Of a stretch of 64,000 nucleotides of DNA, positions 54,590-64,000 are shown piece after piece. Both the position numbers and the translations under genes were made by a program. Numbering within the stretch: position 1 is the first letter of the stretch; each line of letters begins with the position of its first letter. A model generated the notes under the pieces. The model was not told the DNA's origin and made no database searches. It saw only the letters and a program-made list of their open reading frames with translations. Source of the stretch: Pycnopodia helianthoides (lineage: Eukaryota; Echinodermata; Asteroidea; Forcipulatida; Asteriidae); the NCBI GenBank assembly GCA_032158295.1, contig CM063247.1:17832875-17896874 (forward strand). The letters are read 5' to 3'.

Positions 54590-57560
54590 AGTCTTATCAG
54601 TGTTGACGGCTAGCCCATACCCATCAGATACATGTTGCCCAGGATAGTGAGCATCTCTTGAGCATCAGGGCTCAATTTCATAGAGCTGCTTCTTGAGCAG
54701 AAAATTTTGCTCTGAAACCATTTTCTGCTAAGAAGAAATGAGCTGGATACCATTCAACAACTTGACATGTGAATGGAAGTTTGACTGGTATAACTACATG
54801 TATATTCTGGTAAGCATAATTTTGTAGTGCTTAGCTATTTGTTCTGCTTTTAAGCAGAGCTCTATGAAGTTAGGCCCTGCTCTGCACAGCGCCTTTTCTG
54901 ATCTTCTTCAGGGGGATACCACTGACATCTGGAGCCATTAGGTGCATGGTGCGATTGTACCACCCCACCCGCATTAGAAACTTGGTGTAGAGGCAGAAGA
55001 GTGTTGGTGACAATGAATGGACAGCCTTTTCTTACTCCAGCTGTTGCTTCAAACTTGTCTGTCATCTGGCCTTTCCATCAGAGCTGGCCGTTTGAGCTGA
55101 TATAGAGATCTTCAAGAAGCCGTATCACATTCTCTTCCACGCCTAGATACCGTAGTTTTCAGGGATGTGATTCTTCTGTTTTTTACCGGAAATCCATTTT
55201 TTGTTGGCCCCAAAAGTTTACTTGTGTGAATCGTGTAAATCCGGTTAGAAAATAGGGGGGTAGAATAAATAGAGCACGGTCGCGATAGATTTGGTTTGTG
55301 CTAGTTTGGACTGGTAACAAGTCTAAGTTGCAGTGGAGTCAAGTACCCAGTAGAAACCAATAACGTGCGCAGTTAAGCACACGTGCTGTCCAGACTATAA
55401 AAAAGTCCATTTGCTTGTGCACCTCGTGTGTGCATATCGCGTGAACGGATGTGTGTAGTGACGATCCGTTTATATTGATCCAAAATGTTGTTATGCGGAC
55501 AAGAGACCTGTCACTGTCAGTGCGATTGCAAGATATAGATACAGGATTTCAAGAACAAGCTCCCACGGAACTGGTTGGAAGAAAGTGTCAGTGACAGCAC
55601 GCTTGGCATGTAAGGCACAATAGTTTTGCTGTGCTTTGTTATCGAGTGTGTGTATGTTTTTGGTGAAATTTGTTGTGTAAAGCTGTTGCAACAATCATAT
55701 TCATACTGTCACTAGTTGTGTCGACTGTAGTCAGCAATAAATTATCTTGAATGTACATTTTTATGATTCAAATGATCTAACCAGGGTTCTCTGTCAACAT
55801 GCACAAGCTACTGTATCGAGCCGATTCGCGCAAATTGCGGCTCCATGTAGTGAAGCGACCAAGACGATTTAAAAAATTATTATTATTATTTTTTTTTAAA
55901 GTCGAGATCAAGTTCACAAAAACAGGAAGATAAAACCATATAACGCCCCAGATTGCAGAGTTAGGCTTTTAAAACCCAAGATAAACACCAAGTAAATAAA
56001 ACAAAGACTTTGCTTTCTACACATGTACGTGTACGTAACTGCAGTTTATTTTTACACTAGTTGTACTAGTTATTCATTTTATGAAGCCTCAAATCGTTGT
56101 ATGGAATCAAAGTTAACTTTAAAAACATGTAGGAATTACAAAAAACTTATCTTAACAGACCACAAGAAGCCCTAAAGTGCATCACAGAGCATGTAATGTA
56201 ATACACAAAAAATCTGGGCCCTCCAGCGGGCCCTGGACGCAAAGGCTTCGCACTCGCAAGCTTTTGCGCTTGCGCTCTCAGTTCAGGTTTTTTTTCATCA
56301 GACTATCACATCTCTGAGTTTTGCAGATAGAGAGGGCGTTTTTTATGCGTAGTGCGACTCCACCATCTTTAAGGAGGTAGATTCCATCAGTTGTTCCCTT
56401 ACCACTTACAAAGCTAAATTGGGTGTCGCTCACTACGATGTTGGTGGTTCTTTCCATTCTGCAATGTATCAGATTCAGAACAATTTTGCTGGCATGACTG
56501 ATCTAAGTTCAAGTGTTCTACATGTATAGTTGTTGCACAAACCTCGGTTAATCTTTTTGTGCATTATACTGATTTGGTCATCCACTTTGGCCACATCCCA
56601 GAGTTTCAGATGTTACACACTGCCTCATAAAGGACTTTGAACACCTGTGGAACCTGTGTGTTGCAGCTTTTAGAGCTTCAGATGTGATGCAATCTTCTCT
56701 GGGAGCCTTGTGGTTTTTCAGTGCCTGTGAGGCTTTCTTGGTCTCTTCTGGTGTACATGTAGGTGGATTTTCAACCGCAGTTTTGTGCTGGGGAGGACGT
56801 AACTAATTTGAATCATATAGATTTAGGGCATACAGTACTGATGACATAATTGTGTTTTTTCTTCGACAGTCTCCTATACCCAACCGCTTGTGTCTTTGAT
56901 GTTCACCATGTACAGATGTACATGTACATGTACATACACATGTACACTAGGCTGAAAAAGAATATTAGCAGTTTTTAACCTAATTCTGCCTTTATAGTTC
57001 TGGTATGCTTTGTTCATTGTGTTGATGTTAGTTGCTAGCCATTGGTTGAGGTCTTTCTGGCATGCGTGTTTGACCTCTTTTCTTAGAGCTGTGAAATATG
57101 GGGTGCCTACAGCCCTCCTCTTACTCTGAATTACATGTAGATGAAGAGTTGATTCAAACAGTGACGCTGTTTCTTCTGAGATGTTTGTGTGCCACAGGTC
57201 TCAAGAGATGCTTCATGTACATGTACGTGTATGACATGTGCGGCAGCTTCAAGAGAGTCGCCTTGAGTAACATTGGATTGAACCAGCTGACAGAAGACTT
57301 CAGACGTTTGCTCGGACTTCAATGCTTCAATGTTTGGGCGTTTAAGTTGTAGTCCATGTTCAGTGTCATAACGACAGAGTTTCCACTTCAGGTGGCAGAT
57401 TACTAACCAATTACCAATGGTCAGTGTCAAAGCAGGCGCTGTAGGAACAGCAGTCAGTCAGGTGATTCCTTGCTTTTGTGCTAATTCAGATGTGATCAAT
57501 AGTATTTCTTGCCCTGCTGATCCAAGTAACCTGTTGAGAAGATTGTTTGAAAAACCAGGA
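54590..57560 (-). pseudogene. Decayed LINE, endonuclease end and reverse transcriptase
   Basis: The minus strand carries a heavily mutated non-LTR element read right to left. Endonuclease end with ITWISRARNTIDHI-like text at 57,480-57,520 and DTDHWLVICHLKWKLCRYD (57,360-57,430). Linker to 57,130; QKDLNQWLATNINTMNKAYQ at 57,000-57,065. RT start near 56,480 (LIHCRMERTTNIVVSDTQF, then GKGTTDGIYLLKDGG to 56,360). Another RT part at 54,860-55,110 (GQMTDKFEATAGVRKGCPF, where families have VRQGC). A long AT-rich and repeat-filled insert lies between 55,150 and 56,330. No catalytic box is preserved. Confidence 0.6.
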
Positions 57561-59331
57561 GTGTGTGGCAGATAAAACAGAGTCAAATTGCCAAGTCGTT
57601 CTGAAAATCGGCTCGCCACATATTTAAAAACACTATACTAATAGGTAACAAAGACGCTATGTTGACATTGTGGTATTAGTTTTTATAAGTAAGTTATACT
57701 TTACAAGATTTATGTATAATGGTAACTTGTACCGATTGGACAAAGGTAAAGGTACATGCGGGATCATACATGTACAATGTAGATTGTTTTTGTCAATGTA
57801 ACAATTTGCTGATTTATAGGCCAATAACATTACAATACAAATGTTACCTGTGAAAGTTCCAGCCGAATACTGAATCCATCTTGTACAACGTTGAGCGAGG
57901 TGACAGTAGGTACATGTAACAGCCGTGTCTCTGGCCGCAGCATTCGCCAATGAAAACCTTGTATTGAGAAATCTGAGAAATAGTTCATGCATGAATCATT
58001 TCTCAGATTCAAATATTTGGGGTGAAAACTAATGAAAACATTATTACTTCAAAGGGAATCCTTTTCTCAAAATAGTTTCTACTATCAACAGCTGCAGTGT
58101 TTTTTTACCAAGTAAGTTTTTATGGTAATTAATTTTTGGAGTGTTTACCAATCTACATTGTATAGGACCCTACCTTTAAGTTTAAGATTCTAACATGTAC
58201 AAAACAGAGTCGCATTACCAAGTCATGCTGAAGACATCCACAAATTAAAAAACATACATGTATGAAACATGAAACACTGCAATGGTGACGAACTAAGTTA
58301 AGTTAAGCTGCAAAACGGTATAATTTGTACCAATAGGACAATTAAAAGTATAAAAATTACCTGATAAAAAAATGTGTGTACTGAAGCTGTGGGATTTTAA
58401 AACAAAATACAATTCATGGACATTTGAAAACAATTTTCCAACAACCATTTTTACAATAGAAGCAGCTTCTGAAGCATTTTCTTAGAAGCTATCAAAATAA
58501 TGTCTTCAGTCTATACATTTTGGAGTTAAAAAAATTGAAAGGAACTGGGGTCATGCACATGTGCAGTAAATTCAGAGCCCATGCTGCTCGACCTAATTAT
58601 TGGTATTTTGTTAGCACGTTTTGTTTGCTACAATGTAGATTATGACATCAAAATGTCAAGTGTTCAGTTATCAACATTTTTGAGGTAGAATTTGGAAAGC
58701 TATGGTTCATCGATAAAATCAAGCAGGATAAAAGAATTTGTGGCAAGCCCAAAAAGACATTGAGACATACATAATCGTGTTTTATAACTAAATAACTTTG
58801 ATCAAGTAGGCCTGTAATAATCATGGACTTTATTTTATATATAATTGTTAAAAACTTTGTCTGAAACTGTCAAATTTTGCCCATGTTTCGAATCGCCACT
58901 AAACCACAAAGGAAACCATAAAGCAAGGAAACTGGGTAAATTTGAGATACATTTAATTTTTTTTACATTTAGAAACATCCACTGTAGACTTGAAACACGT
59001 GTGCCCCAAATGTGCGATACCTTTGGCTCCAATTCAAGTCCAGCCAAGCCCTCGTACATTTATATAATGTAGCGACATTGCAACAACTGCTGCCAGCGTC
59101 CTTCATTCTTGGCGCCCGCAGTCACTCAACAACGCCAGACCAATCACAAGCCACATATTGTGTATTGATGCATATAATGGAAGATCCCCCCCCCTGTAAA
59201 AGGTCGCTGTATATCCATGTGCAGAATGGTGTAGCTTGCGATGACTCTTGTATACATGCAGATACTGAGCGTACAATGGTGTTGTAGCTCATGCATGGAT
59301 AAGTTTGCACTGTACATGTACCTGTACATTA
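57561..59331. other. No gene; diverged repeats
   Basis: 57,700-57,960 and 58,160-58,350 hold related pieces (TAACTTGTACCGATTGGAC, TAATTTGTACCAATAGGAC). One is followed by a minus-strand match to 1,960-2,070. 59,110-59,170 resembles, in reverse, the TGTGGCTTGTGATTGG block of the composite repeat at 6.8 kb. Short frames only. Confidence 0.45.
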
Positions 59332-59720
59332 CAAGGAGGGTAGTGGTAGCACTTAAAGACTAACTAATTACATAAACAAACGCATGAGCTTTTGTACCAA
59401 CAACTACTTCATCAGATGCAATGAAGAGGACAAGCCAAGTACATGATATATATATATTATATCATTGTAATTAACGGGTGAATGAATCCAATAACAAAAG
59501 GTAGAGTCAGTGGCCAGAGTCTAGAGAGCATCTACTCCTGGTAGTGGGATAAGAAACCACAGTCCCTATTAAGTCCTTGATCAATACAGTTCAGGTTCTT
59601 GATGATTTTTTGTTCAGCAGCTTCCCTTTCAAATCTGTCCCTGAATGCTCTCTGCTGAACAATAGCCACCTTGAAGTGATGTAGGGAATGGCCAGGCAAG
59701 TTGAAGTGCTCAGCTACCGT
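59332..59720 (-). mobile_element. Penelope-like element, 3' end fragment
   Basis: On the minus strand a clean frame (59,532-59,720) reads TVAEHFNLPGHSLHHFKVAI, then AEQKIIKNLNCIDQGLNRDC and GFLSHYQE stop. This is the C-terminal end of the GIY-YIG endonuclease region of Penelope-like elements. The 3' untranslated part that follows (to 59,332) includes a hammerhead-like motif and is repeated in inverse orientation at 60,210-60,450. Confidence 0.8.
59381..59420 (-). ncRNA. Hammerhead-like motif, degenerate copy
   Basis: Minus strand: CTGATGA at 59,409-59,415, a short stem-loop, then AAAA at 59,390-59,393 where the ribozyme core needs GAAA, then GCTCATGCG. The lost G should disable it. Penelope-like elements are known to carry hammerhead ribozymes near their ends. 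Confidence 0.45.
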
Positions 59721-60485
59721 CTATGGACTGCAAGCCATCCGCAACGCCATCTTGGATGAAACTGTCAGTAACAGAACTTGCCAACCCCCCAATTTTGTTC
59801 TGACCCATAATTATTTCAAGTTCGGGGCTGATCTTCATCTACAAACTAACGTTACTGCGATGGGCACTCGTATGGCTCCACAGTATGCCAACATATTTCT
59901 GGCAGACCTCGAATAACAATCCCTACAGAACCAACCCCTCACACCTCTTTTATAATATGTCCGCTACATTGACAACATATTCATTATATGGACATATGGC
60001 AAGGACTCCCTTGAACAGTTTCACCATGATTTTAGCAACTTTCACCCCACCATCAAGCTCACACTAGAACAGTCCACCCAGCAGGTGAATTTTCTGGACA
60101 CCATAGTGAAAGTTGACAATGGTTGCTTAGCAACTTCACTGTACAAAAAACCTACAGATCGTAACAGCTACCTGCATGCTTCAAGTTTTCACCCCCCTCA
60201 CACTACTAGATCTGTGGTTTCTTATCCCACTACCAGGAGTAGATGCTCTCTAGACTCTAGTCACTGACTCCACCTTTTGTTATTGGATTCATTCACCCGT
60301 TAATTACAACGATATATATATATATATATATATACATGTACTTGGCTTGTCCCCTTCATTGCATCTGATGAAGTTGTTTTAGCTACGAAAGCTCATGCGT
60401 TTTTTTTATGTAGTTAGTTAGTCTTTAAGTGCTACCGATACCCTCCTTGTTTTATCGATTAGACTAACACGGCTATTTTTTTAGA
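59721..60485 (+). mobile_element. Penelope-like element, RT fragment fused to its 3' end
   Basis: Plus strand, same frame throughout with two stops (59,914 and 59,953). YGLQAIRNAILDE, then TNVTAMGTRMAPQYANIFLA (Penelope RT motif), YVRYIDNIFIIWTYGKDSLE (the catalytic box, FIDDIF in active relatives, here YIDNIF, so the second Asp is Asn), VNFLDTIVKVDN and SLYKKPTDRNSYLHASSFHP. At about 60,208 it jumps to the very end of the endonuclease (VVSYPTTRS read out of frame), so several hundred bases are deleted. The end contains ATATAT runs, a hammerhead-like motif, and GACTAACACGGCTATTTTT, a common Penelope 3' end. Confidence 0.85.
60361..60400 (+). ncRNA. Hammerhead-like ribozyme motif in Penelope 3' end
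   Basis: CTGATGA at 60,365-60,371 and GAAA at 60,387-60,390 are the two conserved core boxes, 15 nt apart, followed by GCTCATGCGTT, which can give a minimal stem III and a GTT cleavage-type triplet. Stem II (AGTTGTTTTAGCTAC) pairs poorly in this copy; the other copy forms GTA/TAC. Known biology: Penelope-like elements carry such ribozymes. Activity here is unproven. Confidence 0.5.
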
Positions 60486-61180
60486 ATCATGTACATTACA
60501 TGTACATTACATGTACCAGTACATTGTACTGCTACCTTACTACTGCTGATCACGCACTATGAGCAGGGCGCCGTACGTGTAGCGCAGAGTTCAGTGATGG
60601 TCGGTGGTCAGCCCTACATGTACGTATAGTATGTGAAGCTGGGCCAAGGCAAGCCAATTCAGTCACGGTCGTGGCGTGATCGACGACTGGCAGCAGTTGG
60701 TGGTTACCCACACTGCTTCATATAATACGCTGACGTACATACACTTATGGTCCTGATGCACACAGCCACACACAATAATGTTTACATATATGCCTGTTCT
60801 GGAGAGAGCTACATGTACGTATACGTGTAGATACACAGACAACTATTAAGCAAGCCCCAAGAAATATGATATTTAAAAAAAAATTAAAAATAGCAGTCAC
60901 AAATTTTTTGTTTTTCTGTTATCTTTACATAATTAAAATTCACAAAAGATAATTACTATAAAAGTTAAGACAATCTCATTCTCTGCCTTAGGCCTATTAC
61001 TTTTTTTTCCCTGAAAGGATGGCAACATTAACAGCAGATAACCAGACTTTTAGCAAATCGCTCTTCTTAATTCACTTTCTTGATTATTAAGGAGAGCGAT
61101 TTACAGCTCTCTTTAGATTTATTAAAATGAAGGCCTGCTCTGTGCAAAGGTTTGAGCAGGCTTAAGAACCTACAACCCAA
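60486..61180. other. No gene; short hairpin and TACATGTA motifs
   Basis: TACATGTA-type motifs at 60,488-60,525 in three near copies. An inverted pair AAATCGCTCTTCTTAAT and ATTAAGGAGAGCGATTT at 61,054-61,105. No coding sequence. Confidence 0.45.
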
Positions 61181-61440
61181 TAAACTTGGGTGTGATCCCT
61201 GGCTACACGGCAGTTAACGGTTGCATGGCTTCTGACTGGCACCCCAAAACAAAGATATTGACAAAATAGGGAGACCGCCAACATAGGGCTAGATAGCTCA
61301 GTTGGTAGAGCGCCGGTACGTTAATCCGGAGGTCATTGGTTCAAATCCCGCTCTAGTCAATTTTTCTTTGTTCAGCCCCAAACTAATTGAAACTTACCCA
61401 GTAGGTTTCCCTTGTGATTGATTACTTGACATTTAAAACT
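61181..61440 (+). mobile_element. SINE copy, first of a tandem pair
   Basis: Starts inside the head (TAAACTTGGGTGTGATCCC) and keeps the complete 72 bp tRNA-like part at 61,287-61,358, differing from the 44.3 kb copy by one base in the T-arm region, and the full tail. The next copy begins six bases on. Confidence 0.8.
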
Positions 61441-61446
61441 AAAAAA

Positions 61447-61733
61447 GTCGCATCCCCTCAAGGTGATCTCGTGGCTGCTGCTTCCCAGGTTGTATCGTAA
61501 ACTTGGGTTTGATCCCTGGCTACACGGCAGTTAACGATTGTATGGCTTCTGACTGGCACCCCCAAACAAAGATATTGACAAAATAGGGAGACCGCCAACA
61601 AAGGGCTAGATAGCTCAGTTGGTAGAACGCAGGTACGTTAATCCCGCTAATAGTCAATTTTTCTTTGTTCAACCCCAATCTAATTGAAATTTACCCAGTC
61701 AGTTTCCCTTGTGGTTCATTACTTGACATTTAA
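61447..61733 (+). mobile_element. SINE copy, second of a tandem pair
   Basis: Complete head (GTCGCATCCCCTCAAGGTG) and tail. The tRNA-like part (61,604-61,655) lacks about 20 bp including the B box, so it should not be transcribed by Pol III. Head-to-tail with the preceding copy, period about 285 bp. Confidence 0.8.
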
Positions 61734-64000
61734 TTAATTTAATGCAACAAAGTATTTTGCATTTTTTGGCGAAACACCCCTTTAAAATTATGTTTAAATA
61801 GTTTGTGTTGGAACTTTCTGTTTGGCTTGGAAGGAGAGGTCAAGTTGGTTTGTGTAGGTGGGTATGAGCCAGAAGAAACCACCAACATTTGGAGTTTACA
61901 TCACGGTGTTCAGGAGTATACATGTACTACTTTTAATGTGGATTTTGAACATTTCGATAGAGGGTGCTGTAACTAGTGATGATGTCGTTGGATCTAATTT
62001 AAAAAAACCTTAAGTGTCACTGATGATTCGCTACACAGACACCACATTCAATTTTTCTTAAATTGGCTGTAGACCATTGATATGAATAATTTTGAATTTC
62101 CTGTTTTGACTGGAAAGAAAGTTCATAGTGGGGTCATGTTTTTGACTAAAAATAAGACGGCACAAAGATGATGTTATTATACATACATGTATGTGTATGG
62201 TTCAGGAGATGATTTGATATACTTTTAGAGCTTCCTGATTGAACCAGAAGTAAAGGTCAAAGTGGGTTTATCCTTTTTAATATGAAAATATCACAAATGT
62301 TGGAAGCTACAAGACAGCACAAAGATTACGTCTTAATGAAATGAATGTGGTTCAGGAGATAGGATTTTTTAAAGCAGTAAGCTTTGAATTACAGTAATTT
62401 GACACCTGATGACATCTCGATGACAAAAATGTATTTTGTACAAAATGATAACTAGGCCCTATAAACAACTCAAATGGCAATCCAATTTTAACATACAAAT
62501 TTCATGGTAATTTGCTCTATATATTCAAATAAGTCCAAATCTTATATTGGTCTACGACAAAGTGACATAAACCATACAAATCATCTGTCACTAGCAACAT
62601 GACTACAGATCAAGGCTATGAAAGCACTGGATTTAAGCAATTGTGTCAATATTGCCAATTTTAACTGTTTATTAAGATGTAAAATGAAAATACAAATGTA
62701 CACGCATTTCGATTAATATTTTTTGGGCGTGGAATAACTCTGATATTCGGAATAAAAGCATTTTTGTTTTCAAAATGATTTTACGTAATAGGAAACAAAT
62801 GTTGTGATCCCGATTGTGTTTTGGACGTGCTTAATATGTTTTGCTTGTTTAGCCATGTCTTATGTACATGTACTATGTAATGCACAATAAATCAGGTCAT
62901 ACTGACGTGACAAATGCCATAATTCACATACAACGATGTACAGTAATAAATATATTAACTGCGAAAGGTTTGAGGATTGGAGGCACACTTCTTGAGACAA
63001 GGTGGTCTTAAGATTGACTACTTAAATAATTTCATGACATTTAATTCATTACGAATCTTAATCTATTTACTTCCTAAAACTAAGTCGGGGCATAAGCTTT
63101 CATATGCCATAATCTGCCTTTTTCTTATATTTCTAAGAAGGGCATTAGCTTCAGAGAATTGTAATGCGTGAAGTCAATAGGAAATTTAGACGAAAAGAGT
63201 AATAATAAAAACTAGTGTTAGGGATTGTTAACCAAAAATATGAAATTGATAGTGTATTTTGTGTAAACTTCCTGTAATCATGTTCAAACTGAATGCAAAT
63301 GTCATGAATGGGTCATCACAGAGTAAGACGTTTCAGACAAGTTTGGATCGTTAAGCAAACATGTTTTAATACATGTCATATAGTTCAGAAGATATTTATG
63401 ATAATGTGGTTTTTAACACTTTGATAGAGGGCGCTGCAACAAGTGTTGGCGTCATGAAGTTGAAACCTTGGATATCGACGATGATTCCATACACAGACAC
63501 CACAATCAATGATTTTTTAAAGTGATGGTTGTTTAGTTCTTGAGATATGGTCTCACTTCCGGTTGACCCAGAAATAAAGGTCATCAAGGGGTCACGGTAA
63601 CAGAAAGTCAAATTTTAATGCTCAAAGGATCATATTTTATTAATAAAATAGCACATGTGCTGTAAGCTACAAGACAACATAAACGTTACGACTATATGAC
63701 ATTTGGTTCTGGAGATATTTTATTTATTTTAGACCGGAAGTAAAGGTCAAGGTGGGGTCATTGTCATGAATAAAATGTCACAGGTGCTGTAAGCTACAAT
63801 ACAGCACTAACATTACGACTTTATGACATGAAGTTCAGGAGATATGATTATTTTAATTTTTGAGCTTCCTGTTTGGACCGGAAGGTAAGGTCAAAGTGGG
63901 GTAATCATTCTAAATAAGCTACAATACAACACAAACATTAAGACTTTATGACATGTGGAGATATGATTTTTAATATTTGAACTTCCTGTTTGGACCGGAA
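61734..64000 (+). repeat. Satellite-like array running off the right edge
   Basis: A repeated set of boxes: CTTCCTGTTTGGACCGGAAG (itself symmetric TTCC..GGAA), AAGGTCAAAGTGGGGTCAT, GCTGTAAGCTACAA(G/T)ACA, ATTACGACTTTATGACATG, GTTCAGGAGATATGATTT. The last copies (63,559, 63,733, 63,868, 63,985) are 117-174 bp apart. A second block (GATAGAGGGCGCTGCAAC, GATGATTC, ACACAGACACCACA) occurs at 61,955-62,065 and 63,420-63,510, giving a higher-order unit. 62,440-63,230 is less repetitive. No gene. Confidence 0.75.

Noticed and set aside
57840..57960. Minus-strand frame with a donor-like end (ATGGATTCAG start)
   Set aside because: The stretch is a copy of the repeat at 1,960-2,070.

Overview
This 64 kb window looks like invertebrate animal nuclear DNA. 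It is AT-rich, has spliced exons with GT/AG borders, and is packed with retrotransposons and DNA elements of metazoan type (Ty3/gypsy, BEL/Pao, several LINE types, Penelope, a Crypton-like tyrosine recombinase, a tRNA-derived SINE). The element mix and the very frequent TACATGTA motifs fit a marine invertebrate, perhaps an echinoderm or another non-vertebrate deuterostome. The species cannot be fixed from the sequence alone.

The one clear host gene is a tetraspanin on the minus strand. Six phase-0 coding exons run from 38.4 kb down to 3.9 kb and cover the end of TM1, TM2, TM3, a CCG-type large extracellular loop, TM4 and a short tail with a YQTL sorting-type motif. The start exon was not found. 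A CpG-rich stretch at 50.6-51.1 kb with good splice donors on both strands may be its promoter or a divergent promoter.

Most of the rest is mobile DNA, much of it inside the tetraspanin introns. (1) Intron 14.4-5.6 kb holds a nearly whole Ty3/gypsy element (7,427-12,196) with short LTRs and three pol frameshifts. (2) Intron 24.9-14.6 kb holds a broken BEL/Pao element, interrupted by a 2.6 kb unit with long inverted repeats and TTAA ends that encodes a Crypton-like tyrosine recombinase, and a foldback element with arms of about 370 bp. (3) Intron 38.2-26.0 kb holds a 5'-truncated LINE, a decayed gypsy gag-protease fragment, a LINE tail and an internally deleted gypsy element on the minus strand. 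(4) From 38.6 kb to the end come SINE copies, a 1.1 kb element with tandem GCGGCCGC units in its inverted repeats, minisatellites, two decayed LINEs, a pair of inverted Penelope fragments with hammerhead-like motifs, and a satellite-like array at the right edge.

The most unusual object is the TTAA-bounded, inverted-repeat element carrying a tyrosine recombinase with all expected catalytic residues (18,242-20,858). Second is a set of long palindromes with unrelated arms, three of which share a GGGCTTCGCC-like apex. No element looks fully intact, and none of the host exons seems damaged.
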